Origin: Desulfobulbaceae bacterium
GTDB lineage: Bacteria > Desulfobacterota > Desulfobulbia > Desulfobulbales > SURF-16
NCBI GenBank assembly: GCA_024763115.1
Contig: JANTGB010000168.1
Location: 1-5,676 of the forward strand
Length of the DNA: 5,676 bases
Direction of reading: 5' to 3'
Positions 1 to 5,619 of the stretch are shown piece after piece. The position numbers and the translations under genes are program-made. Numbering within the stretch: position 1 is the first letter of the stretch; each line of letters begins with the position of its first letter. The notes below the pieces were generated by a model. It saw only the letters and a list, made by a program, of their open reading frames with translations, did not search any database and had not been told where the DNA came from.

Positions 1-117
1 GCAGTGGCATCTAAAACAAAAACAATTGTAACTCATAACCTCAAAGATTTTAATGGGGTTGAAAAATTTGGCATTAAAGCCATCACACCAGGAAATTATT
101 TGGAGGTAATAAAATGA
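1..117 (+). CDS. PIN-family toxin, C-terminal fragment cut by window edge
   Basis: Frame 1 is open from the first base to a TGA at 115-117 and gives 38 residues. It contains TIVTHNLKDF, then KFGIKAITPGNYLEVI. This matches the C-terminal end of the PIN-domain toxin family (putative TA toxin, PIN_3 type). In that family a T-x-N-x-x-D-F segment carries a late acidic residue of the metal-binding RNase site, followed by a G-I-x-x-x-T-P-x-x-F/Y-L tail. Known role of the family: Mg-dependent ribonuclease toxin neutralised by its partner. The stop codon overlaps the start of the downstream antitoxin (ATGA, 114-117), which indicates translational coupling. The N-terminus and promoter lie outside the window. 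The family call rests on a short tail plus the neighbour, so it is good but not certain. Confidence 0.75.
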   Translation, partial: AVASKTKTIVTHNLKDFNGVEKFGIKAITPGNYLEVIK

Positions 118-350
118 GTGCATTAAGCTTACGGTTACCCAACTCAATTCATCGTCATATTAAGGAAATAGCCTCACAAGAAGGTGTTTCTATAAACCAA
201 TTTATTTCATCTGCTGTATCTGAAAAAATATCAGCTATATCAACCGAAAACTATTTAGTTCAAAGAGCAAAAAGAGCCAACAGGGAAGAGTTCACAAATA
301 TACTAAATTCTGTGCCAGAAAGAACACCAATTGCAGGTGATGAATTATAA
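114..350 (+). CDS. Ribbon-helix-helix antitoxin (HicB/CopG-like), partner of the PIN toxin
   Basis: This 78-residue protein starts at an ATG that overlaps the stop of the PIN gene; a GGAG lies about 9 nt upstream, at 102-105. Residues 1-40 form a ribbon-helix-helix DNA-binding fold: strand SALSLRLPNSIHRHI, then helix KEIASQEGVSINQFIS, with the typical G-V-S-I-N-Q-F turn and the following SAVSEKISA helix. The tail (about residues 45-78, ENYLVQRAKRANREEF then a Pro-rich end) is the part expected to wrap the toxin. The sequence closely resembles small proteins annotated as HicB-family antitoxins found beside PIN toxins. It probably neutralises the PIN ribonuclease and represses the shared promoter. 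The order is toxin first, antitoxin second. The gene is AT-rich compared with the respiratory operon, which fits an accessory origin. Confidence 0.85.
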   Translation: MSALSLRLPNSIHRHIKEIASQEGVSINQFISSAVSEKISAISTENYLVQRAKRANREEFTNILNSVPERTPIAGDEL

Positions 351-421
351 AACATTTCTAAATTATCAACACATTATGTAAAAACAAACGACATAAACCA
401 TGTTGATTGCAAGAGGTATAG

Positions 422-724
422 GTGATAAGAAATTGCTTTTCAGCCAGTGTTGGCCCGCAAAACAAATTGGTTGTCGTGGGTGAGTGTAAATGGAGTAGCC
501 GACATCTGGGGCTTTCTGTTCTAAAGTCGTTGCAAGATAAGGTTGTGGCCAATAAATTACCAATGTCTAAGGCTTGTCGTTATCTCCTCTTTAGTAAATC
601 GGGGTTCAGCGCGGAGCTTGAGAAAGAGGCTAGGAGAGATAGTAGTATTGTCTTGATTCGGTCTCTATTTGATATGTGCGAAAACGTAACTGTTCACCAG
701 GGAGTAAATCTTTGCAATATTTAA
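422..724 (+). pseudogene. Remnant of a DUF234-type AAA ATPase, C-terminal part only
   Basis: The frame from a GTG at 422 gives 100 residues. It includes NKLVVVGECKWSS (about 15-27) and YLLFSKSGFSAELEKEA (about 54-70). These are the hallmark G-E-C-K-W and F-S-K-S-G-F segments of DUF234, the nuclease-like C-terminal domain of a family of prokaryotic AAA ATPases (COG1672 type). The P-loop ATPase portion, normally over 300 residues, is missing. The frame is closed by a TAG at 419-421, and no convincing ribosome binding site precedes 422. A neighbouring frame just upstream (about 409-435) reads K-R-Y-R-stop-stop-E-I-A-F. This resembles the family's R-W-W ... E-I-D-x-V-A segment and suggests a frameshift plus nonsense codons. 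I regard it as a decayed fragment and not a working gene. The function of intact family members is not well established. Confidence 0.7.
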
Positions 725-784
725 GTCTCTAAGCTTTTTCCAAGACTCTGCTTGAAAAAAGAGGCCTCTGACAGCTCGATAATA

Positions 785-850
785 ATCGCCTGCAGGCAGG
801 CTCCTACGGGCTCATGCCGGGGACTCCGTAGGAGCCTGCCTGCAGGCGAT
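785..850. repeat. Perfect 25-bp inverted repeat with 16-nt spacer; head-to-head REP-like pair
   Basis: The left arm (785-809) and right arm (826-850) are exact reverse complements over 25 bp, separated by 16 nt (810-825). Each arm, read from the spacer outward, contains GTAGGAGCCTGCCTGCAGGC. That is a GTAG tetranucleotide followed by a GC-rich segment with an internal palindrome (GCCTGCAGGC). This is the layout of REP (repetitive extragenic palindromic) sequences, and two in inverse orientation make a BIME-like unit. The element sits between two gene remnants. No T-run follows on either strand, so a classic terminator is less likely, although the RNA would fold into a very stable hairpin. The REP assignment is inferred from the form; genome-wide copy number cannot be seen here. 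Confidence 0.75.
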
Positions 851-894
851 ATGAGTTTTAAGAATTAAAACAAAAAATTGTGTAGACAAAGGTT

Positions 895-1086
895 TTGACC
901 CATGGAAAAAATAAACGTAATTTCCTGGCCATAAACGCCGAAGAATTCATTGCAGCCATTACCCGGCATATCCCGGAAAAATCATTTCAGATGTCACGAC
1001 ATTACGGCTTCTATTTGAACAGAGCCAGGGGCGAGCGACGAAAAAAGAAAAGCAGGCAAATGAGCCAAACAGGCCAATTCTTTTAA
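895..1086 (+). pseudogene. IS91-family transposase remnant (C-terminal-region fragment)
   Basis: The frame gives HGKNKRNFLAINAEEFIAAI, then RHIPEKSFQMSRHYGFYLN and RARGERRKK, ending at TAA 1084-1086. This matches the segment of IS91-family (Y2 rolling-circle) transposases that reads roughly K-x-K-x-F ... A-E-E-F-I-A-x-I-T-x-H-I-P-x-K-x-F-Q-x-x-R-Y-Y-G-x-Y-x-N-x-x-R-G. In intact proteins this block lies past the catalytic region. The zinc-binding N-terminus, the catalytic tyrosines and the proper C-terminal tail are all absent. The nominal start is a TTG with no supporting ribosome binding site, and an in-frame TAG lies at 883-885. It is therefore a dead scrap. A second IS91-type remnant in the same orientation lies on the far side of the respiratory operon (about 5371-5619). 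Confidence 0.8.
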
Positions 1087-1156
1087 CGCCGAACTGATCG
1101 TTCAGGTATGATATTAACTATTCAATTTGCGAATTACTTCATCCCGAAAAGCCATT

Positions 1157-3139
1157 TTAACGCCCTATCCCCAATTTCTTAAACCGTCCGCCAAACTTAA
1201 TGGGATCACCTTCATATCCCAGTGACTTGAAATCAAGATAATCGCTCTGCTCAAGCAGTTCCGCCCTTTCCCCGGGAAAGTATTTGCGCTGTTCCTCGCT
1301 GTTTTGCCGCACCAGTTTCTTGAAATCAATATCGCGTCTGTCGCGATGGCAGCGGTTGCAGGTTTTATCTTCCTTGAGCGCCGGGTGGCACTGGACGCAG
1401 GAAAGAGACATCTGTTTCGGGGCCACCTCATGTTCTACCCGCCAGTACATTCTGGTATCTACCCAGCTATAATTACCGCTGTAGTCAAGCCCGGCCGTTT
1501 TCATGCCGATGGTGAATGACTGATCCCAGTTCAGGGTCTTCCAGTAGCCGTCCGGGCCAAAGAGGTGAGGAACAAGGAGATAGCAATATTCCGCGTCCGC
1601 TCCCTGTCTGCCGTTCATAAGCTTGAAAGGAGTAATTTTTGCCCCTGGGTCGCGGCGGTCACCTACGGGTTCGGTAAGATTAAGAACCCTGGAAAAATCC
1701 GCCCGTTCACCAAGATGATAACGTTTTATCCTGCCGTCATACCAGGCATAAACGGGCCTGGCGTTTTTGACATGAACGAAACTTCCCTTTTTGTAATGAT
1801 AATCAGGTTTGCCGTATTTATCCTTGTGAACCTGTCGGCTTTTATCGCCGGCGGTTGACCAGTCCCAGTACGATTTGGTGGGCTTGCCCCTGGCGTAAAG
1901 CGGTGAATGACAGGTGTTGCAGTCAAGGTGGCGGCAATGGTCATTAAGATGATGGTCGGTCAGCCGCAGCCCGTAATGGGGACGATTCGTATGGCAGTCC
2001 CGGCATTCAAGAACCGATTCGACCACGGCCACGGAGCTGCTGCGCCCGCTTATCCGGTGATTACGGGTCTGGTGGCATTCCGTGCAGCTGAAATCCAGGC
2101 CACCCATGTGAATATCAATTTCACGGCCTGGGTTGTTAAGGACACTGCTCATGTCGGCGTGCTTGACCGCGTCAGCCCCGCCGCCGCTGAAATGGCAGGC
2201 CCCGCAGTTTTTCCGCTCAGGACGACCCACATGAAGGGCAACCTTGACCAGGTCAACTTTGGGATCAGGCATACCGGCGGCCGTGGGCTTCTTGCGGTAG
2301 GTACCCGTGGTATCGTGGCAGACCAGGCAGTCAATCCGATTCCTGTTGGTAAAATCAAAGCTGTCGTCCTTCCAGCCGTATCCGGCGTGACATGATGTGC
2401 AACGAGCCTCGTTGCTTTTAATGGAAATTCAGTAGTTGTTGATGGCATTGGCCTTGCCGAGATCTGCCGATTTTGTCTTGCCCACTGTAAAGGGCGAGGG
2501 CCCGCGCCAAAGCCAGTGCGCCGTCTTCAGCATATCGTTCCCCTGGTCGGGATGACAGCGCAGACACTCGGCTGTTACCTCGTCAGGTTCAGGATTGGCG
2601 GGCAGCCGGACAAGTTTACTGTGATCGGCCGGTTTTTTTACATGACAGCCAGTGCAGGAAACCGGGCCCCTGCCCTCTTTCTCATGGCAGGCCATGCACT
2701 GGAGATGATAGGCGGCCTTGAGGCCGGGCCGGTCGGGCGCGGCAGGATCAAAGGGCTGCTGATGGCAGCTTGAGCAGCCGACAATCTCCTTGCCCTGCTC
2801 CGGTGCGTAATGATGACAGACCGCGCAGTCCCGGGCCAGAAGCCCATGCTTGGCGTGCATGAAACGCACTGGATAGTATTGGTCTTCATTCTCTTTTATG
2901 ATCGGGCTGTCAAGCAGGAGATAGCTGCGCTCCATATCCTTGACGGAAATCCTCTGCTCCAGAAGGCGATGGCTGCGCTCATAGGGAATTTCCTCTTTGA
3001 TTTTTTTGATAAATTCAACCGGGCGTTGGCTGAATTTAACCGCGGCCTGCTGATCAGGCGGCTGCAGACCTTTTTCATCTTCAAGTGCCAGGGCCGGAGA
3101 AACAAGCAGGAGAACCATTAACAGGGAAAAAAATCTCAT
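1157..3139 (-). CDS. Selenocysteine-containing multiheme cytochrome c: tetraheme c3-like domain fused to octaheme tetrathionate reductase (OTR)-type domain
   Basis: This single frame of 660 residues is read through one in-frame TGA (residue 237, bases 2431-2429). Residues 1-18 are a Sec signal peptide ending ALA. Residues about 90-170 form a tetraheme c3/c7-like domain with CAVCH 105, CSSCH 122, CMACH 148 and CTGCH 162. From CLRCH 192 onward the protein is OTR-like: KTAHWLW 205-211, NAINNY-U at 237, CTSCHAGYGWKD 247, CLVCHDTTGTY 271, CGACHFSGGG 312, CTECHQTRNH 352, CRDCH 379, CNTCH 407, CVQCH 581 and the terminal SLGYEGDP. CNRCH at 594 is an additional site, giving 13 CxxCH motifs. OTR enzymes reduce tetrathionate, nitrite or hydroxylamine in vitro; the substrate here is unknown. 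It is a periplasmic protein and presumably the terminal electron acceptor of the two upstream subunits. The start is supported by an AAGGAGGAG 8 nt upstream and a 4-nt ATGA overlap with the NrfD gene. The alternative reading is a recent nonsense mutation splitting the gene. Confidence 0.85.
2399..2415 (-). promoter_or_regulatory. Candidate bacterial SECIS hairpin
   Basis: In the mRNA, 13 nt after the UGA, the sequence GCAACGAGGCUCGUUGC forms a perfect 7-bp stem (GCAACGA/UCGUUGC) with a GGC loop. If the closing A-U pair opens the loop is AGGCU. The loop guanines lie 21-22 nt after the UGA. In the E. coli fdhF SECIS, from memory, an AGGUCU loop sits on a GC-rich stem with guanines 19-20 nt after the UGA. 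SelB recognises an apical-loop G in such hairpins. The hairpin lies inside codons for SNEARC. Spacing and loop both fit; SelB binding is inferred. Confidence 0.75.
2429..2431 (-). other. In-frame TGA, proposed selenocysteine codon (Sec237)
   Basis: TGA at 2431-2429 follows NAINNY and precedes ISIKSNEARCTSCH with no frame change. Both flanks belong to one conserved block of the OTR family, where from memory the residue is Cys (N-N-F-C-I pattern), 10 residues before the next CxxCH. A TGA replacing a conserved Cys with homology continuing past it is the classic signature of a selenocysteine site. TGA is used as a true stop for the NrfD-type gene (3138-3136) and the PIN gene (115-117), so a genome-wide recoding is unlikely. 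Confidence 0.83.
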
Positions 3140-4308
3140 AGAACGGACTCCTCCTTTTTCCCGCCGCTTAATACCGGAAACAGGCTGACGATCACCCGGT
3201 ATAAAAACATCAGGGCGGCAACAAACCCCACGGTAACGGCAATCTCGCCTATGGCCGGATGGTATGCGGCTTTGGCATAATGGGACTGATAGCCGATCAG
3301 GAAGACGTTAAGCCGGTTCAGCGCCACACCGAAGATAATCAGGCAGCTGGCAAAAAAGAGCAGACCTCTGGAGCGGCGGACAGCCGGAAAGAGCAGGAGC
3401 AGCCAGGGGACAATCACGCCGAAGATGATTTCTATCAAAAAAGAATTGCTCTGCATAGTGTTGTCCAAGAGGTGAACATAGGCCCCGCGATGGCAGAGAT
3501 CGCCCAGTTTCAAGACCATATAGAGTCCCAGGAGAAATATGGTAAAGCGGCTCAAGGGCGTAAGAACTTTCATTTCATCATCGAGTTTCAGTGACCCGCT
3601 GACCAGGATGGTCTCGAAAATCACCATGGGGAACCCGACGCTGATGGCCGAGGTCAGAAAGAGCAGGGGCAAAAGCGGCGTGTACCAGAGGCTGTGGAGC
3701 TTGGTCGGGGCAATGAGCATCAGGGAGCCCAGGCTTGACTGGTGCATGCAGGAAAGCACCACGCCGAGAATGACAAAAACCCACATAACCATGCCGAGCG
3801 CCGAATTAAGCAGCCGCAGCAGCCGGTTTTTGCTTTCCTCCAGGACAATGGGGGCAAATTCAAGATAGAGAACATTGAGATAACACATGACGCACATGGC
3901 CACCTCAAAGAGAACCGAGTTGGTATTCCAGTTGAAGATCGGTTTCCAGATGGCCCAGGAACGGCCGATGTCAACCAGCAGCCCCAGGACGACAAAGGTA
4001 TAGCCCAGCATGGCGGTGAGCAGAGCGGGCCGGACAACTGGTTCATATTTATGACGACCGAGGATGTGGGCCAGGGCCGCGGTGGTGAAGCCGCCCGCTG
4101 CCAGAGCAACCCCGCAGGCAACATCGATTGCCACCCAGATCCCCCAGGGATGGGAGTTGTCAAGATTGGCCACATAACCAATGCCGCCAGTGAAACGGGC
4201 AAACACCGCCACCGCGCCGATGGACATCAGGGCCAGCATCACCCAGACGCCGGGGGTGAGCAGCGGAGCCTGACTCAGGGCTGTGGGTTTATTATGATTC
4301 GTCATCAT
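3136..4308 (-). CDS. HybB/NrfD-type integral membrane quinol-oxidising subunit
   Basis: This 390-residue, very hydrophobic protein has about ten predicted membrane spans (first near residues 18-38, last near 350-378), the usual size for the HybB/HmcC branch of the NrfD/PsrC superfamily. Family landmarks are NSHPWGIWVAIDVACGVALA (about 51-70), KYEPVVRPALLTAMLGY (about 87-103), DIGRSWAIWKP (about 113-123), NTNSVLFEV (about 128-136), HQSSLGSLM (about 209-217) and KLHSLWYTPLLPLLFL (about 223-238). HybB proteins exchange electrons between the menaquinone pool and a partner periplasmic ferredoxin without carrying heme themselves. The gene overlaps the upstream ferredoxin by 17 nt and the downstream cytochrome by 4 nt, so all three probably form one complex. 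ATG codons at 4308 and 4305 are both possible starts; no strong ribosome site separates them. I avoid the name hybB because no hydrogenase subunits are present. Confidence 0.93.
   Translation of the reverse strand: MMTNHNKPTALSQAPLLTPGVWVMLALMSIGAVAVFARFTGGIGYVANLDNSHPWGIWVAIDVACGVALAAGGFTTAALAHILGRHKYEPVVRPALLTAMLGYTFVVLGLLVDIGRSWAIWKPIFNWNTNSVLFEVAMCVMCYLNVLYLEFAPIVLEESKNRLLRLLNSALGMVMWVFVILGVVLSCMHQSSLGSLMLIAPTKLHSLWYTPLLPLLFLTSAISVGFPMVIFETILVSGSLKLDDEMKVLTPLSRFTIFLLGLYMVLKLGDLCHRGAYVHLLDNTMQSNSFLIEIIFGVIVPWLLLLFPAVRRSRGLLFFASCLIIFGVALNRLNVFLIGYQSHYAKAAYHPAIGEIAVTVGFVAALMFLYRVIVSLFPVLSGGKKEESVL
3148..3156 (-). promoter_or_regulatory. Strong Shine-Dalgarno site for the cytochrome gene
   Basis: AAGGAGGAG lies 8 nt upstream of the ATG at 3139, inside the last codons (KKEES) of the NrfD-type gene. 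Together with the ATGA stop/start overlap (3139-3136) it fixes the cytochrome start and indicates translational coupling of the two genes. Confidence 0.85.
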
Positions 4309-5209
4309 TTTTCTTGAATTTTACCGCGGCCATCACCGAGGCCAGCAGGCCGAAAAGAGCGATTGGCGACCAGAGATAACTGAACAATAAATGCTGAATG
4401 GTTTCGGGAAGTTGCGACAGAGGTTCCCTGGGCAAATCCTGAAAGCCCAGGTCTTTGAACTCCTCGCCGGAGATATAGAGCCACGAGGTGCCGCCCACCT
4501 CATTTTCTCCGTAAATATAATCAAGATACCTGGCCTGATCAGCGGCTATGCGCCTCCTGGCCTCGGTCAGCAGATCATCCCGCCTGGCGAAGGTGATGGC
4601 CTCCACCGGACAGACGGAGACGCAGGCGGGCCGCCCGCCTTCCTTGCTGATCCGCTCAAAACAGAAGGTGCATTTCCGCACCTCGGGAGTCAGGGGATCA
4701 TTATATTCATAGGCCGGAATTTCAAAGGGGCAGGCAACCATGCAGTAGCGGCAGCCGATGCATTTGCTGACATCATAATGAACCGTACCGTTGTCCTTCT
4801 TGCTCAAGGCCCCGACAATACAGGCCGAGACGCAGGCCGGGTCCTGACAGTGCATGCACTGGACCTTGACAAAGGTGGGGACAGGTTTTTCCCGCTCATC
4901 GGTTTTGCCGGTAAAGTAGCGGTTGACCACGGTGTAGGCGTCAACATCAGGCCGTCTTTTTTCTTCAAAAACCAGGGGATCAGCAAAGGAATGGGGTGGA
5001 GCTGCCGGAAGATTATTGGCCTCATTGCAGGACTCTTCGCATTTTCGGCAGCCCACACAACGGGTCAAATCAACCAGACAGCCACAGGAATCAGCAGGAG
5101 CCTTTGATTGCCATGCACGGGCCGGAACAGCGTTGTTTGCAGCGACTCCGGCGCCCGTAACACCGGCGACCTTAAAAAAATCACGACGGTTCAGCTTCAT
5201 GTTCCTCAT
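4292..5209 (-). CDS. Tat-exported 16Fe-16S ferredoxin subunit, HybA/HmcB-like, with C-terminal membrane anchor
   Basis: This 305-residue protein opens with a twin-arginine signal (LNRRDFFKVAG, residues 6-16) and a likely cleavage after PARA (about residue 32). Sixteen cysteines form four [4Fe-4S] sites: C51/54/57/61, C118/121/126/130, C150/153/156/160 and C180/183/196/200. The order is the standard DMSO-reductase-type B subunit layout. Residues about 276-297 (YLWSPIALFGLLASVMAAV) form a C-terminal membrane helix followed by KFKK, as in HybA. It therefore sits on the periplasmic side and wires the NrfD-type subunit to the multiheme cytochrome. It is the first gene of the operon, below a promoter and a palindrome. 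A second ATG at 5200 (MKLNRRDFF) is possible; the nearby GAGGAA is too close to it to decide. Two further cysteines (CGC, 42-44) precede the first cluster. Confidence 0.93.
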   Translation of the reverse strand: MRNMKLNRRDFFKVAGVTGAGVAANNAVPARAWQSKAPADSCGCLVDLTRCVGCRKCEESCNEANNLPAAPPHSFADPLVFEEKRRPDVDAYTVVNRYFTGKTDEREKPVPTFVKVQCMHCQDPACVSACIVGALSKKDNGTVHYDVSKCIGCRYCMVACPFEIPAYEYNDPLTPEVRKCTFCFERISKEGGRPACVSVCPVEAITFARRDDLLTEARRRIAADQARYLDYIYGENEVGGTSWLYISGEEFKDLGFQDLPREPLSQLPETIQHLLFSYLWSPIALFGLLASVMAAVKFKKNDDES

Positions 5210-5234
5210 ACCAGCAACTCGAGAAAACTAAAAA

Positions 5235-5252
5235 AATGAATAGTTATTCATT
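5235..5252. promoter_or_regulatory. Perfect 18-bp palindrome, candidate operator (ARG-box-like)
   Basis: AATGAATAGTTATTCATT has 8-bp perfect arms around a GT centre. It lies 26 nt upstream of the ferredoxin ATG and just downstream of the predicted transcription start, a position typical for a repressor. It closely fits the E. coli ARG-box consensus wnTGAATwwwwATTCAnw, with one G in the central w positions. The operon has no evident arginine link, so the identity of the regulator is open. Confidence 0.55.
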
Positions 5253-5263
5253 AATGCAAATTA

Positions 5264-5292
5264 TAAATAATCAAAGATGATTATAAAGTCAA
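5264..5292 (-). promoter_or_regulatory. Predicted sigma-70-type promoter of the respiratory operon
   Basis: On the minus strand TTGACT (5292-5287) is followed after 17 nt by TATTTA (5269-5264). An alternative -10, TATAAT, at 5265-5260 would leave a 21-nt spacer. Either choice puts the start of transcription near 5253-5258, giving a leader of roughly 45-50 nt that begins at or just before the palindrome at 5235-5252. The region is strongly AT-rich compared with the genes. It was read by eye. Confidence 0.5.
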
Positions 5293-5370
5293 CCCTGAGG
5301 AAAACTTATCTGCGTTTGGCCACATCCCAACTGGTAATATCAGTCAGGCAAGTAAGAAAAAAGGACAGGA
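5293..5370. other. Intergenic stretch between operon promoter and IS91 remnant, no feature seen
   Basis: I see no convincing coding signal, hairpin or tRNA here. It may be degraded sequence from the 5' part of the IS91-like element; frames upstream of 5356 contain stops and no clear family match. Confidence 0.4.
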
Positions 5371-5619
5371 AAAAGAAGCAAAATAGATGACACTCTGATC
5401 AAAAACATCATTGGGTGGCGGCATACGTCAGGTTTCAGTGTTCATAATGGAGTGGGAATAGCCCGTGACGATGAAAACGGCAAGGAGGGTATTGCTCAAT
5501 ATATCATCATAAATCCCTCCAACCCTCCTTCATTCCCTCCTCACGAGGAAGCAATCACGGATGACCCCTTTGATGATGGCCAGCCCGGTTATGAGGAACC
5601 ATTTATCACAGTGAGTTAA
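5371..5619 (+). pseudogene. IS91-family transposase remnant with internal deletion
   Basis: The frame is open from 5356 and gives IDDTLIKNIIGWRHTSGFSV, then HNGVGIARDDENGKEGIAQY, the central block of IS91-family transposases (W-R-H-T-S-G-F-S-V-H-N ... A-x-Y-I). Without a frame change it runs into PFDDGQPGYEEPFITVS and a TAA at 5617-5619, which resembles the extreme C-terminus of these proteins. The part between, which should hold the A-E-E-F-I ... H-I-P and zinc-binding segments, is missing. The junction lies near a CCCTCC-rich stretch (about 5516-5540). The N-terminus is also absent, and TAA at 5353-5355 closes the frame. It is a decayed element in the same orientation as the remnant at 895-1086. 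Confidence 0.75.

Noticed and set aside
785..850. Inverted repeat as an intrinsic terminator
   Set aside because: No U-tract follows on either strand and the neighbouring coding sequences are remnants; the GTAG plus palindrome layout fits a REP pair better.
1087..1156. Terminator for the respiratory operon
   Set aside because: I found only short, weak pairings (for example ATTC/GAAT) and no stable stem with a T-run downstream of the cytochrome stop.
1157..2272. A separate cytochrome gene starting at the ATG at 2272
   Set aside because: It would lack a signal peptide and omit the conserved CTSCH and CLVCH hemes that lie upstream in the same frame; the ATG is internal to the OTR domain.
2429..2431. 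Genome-wide reassignment of UGA (for example to Gly or Trp)
   Set aside because: UGA ends the NrfD-type gene at 3138-3136 and the PIN gene at 115-117, both at expected family ends and overlapping the next start codon, and UGA occurs only once inside the otherwise intact genes.
2429..3139. A stand-alone pentaheme cytochrome ending at the TGA
   Set aside because: Its last 45 residues are the start of the OTR domain (CLRCH ... KTAHWLW ... NAINNY), which continues in frame past the TGA. Regulated termination giving a short product remains possible but is not the main reading.
3742..4317. Long + strand open frame (191 codons)
   Set aside because: It is antisense to the well-supported HybB/NrfD gene and its product shows no recognisable domain or signal.
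4391..5107. Long + strand open frame (238 codons)
   Set aside because: It is antisense to the four-cluster ferredoxin gene; its length follows from the codon bias of the opposite strand.
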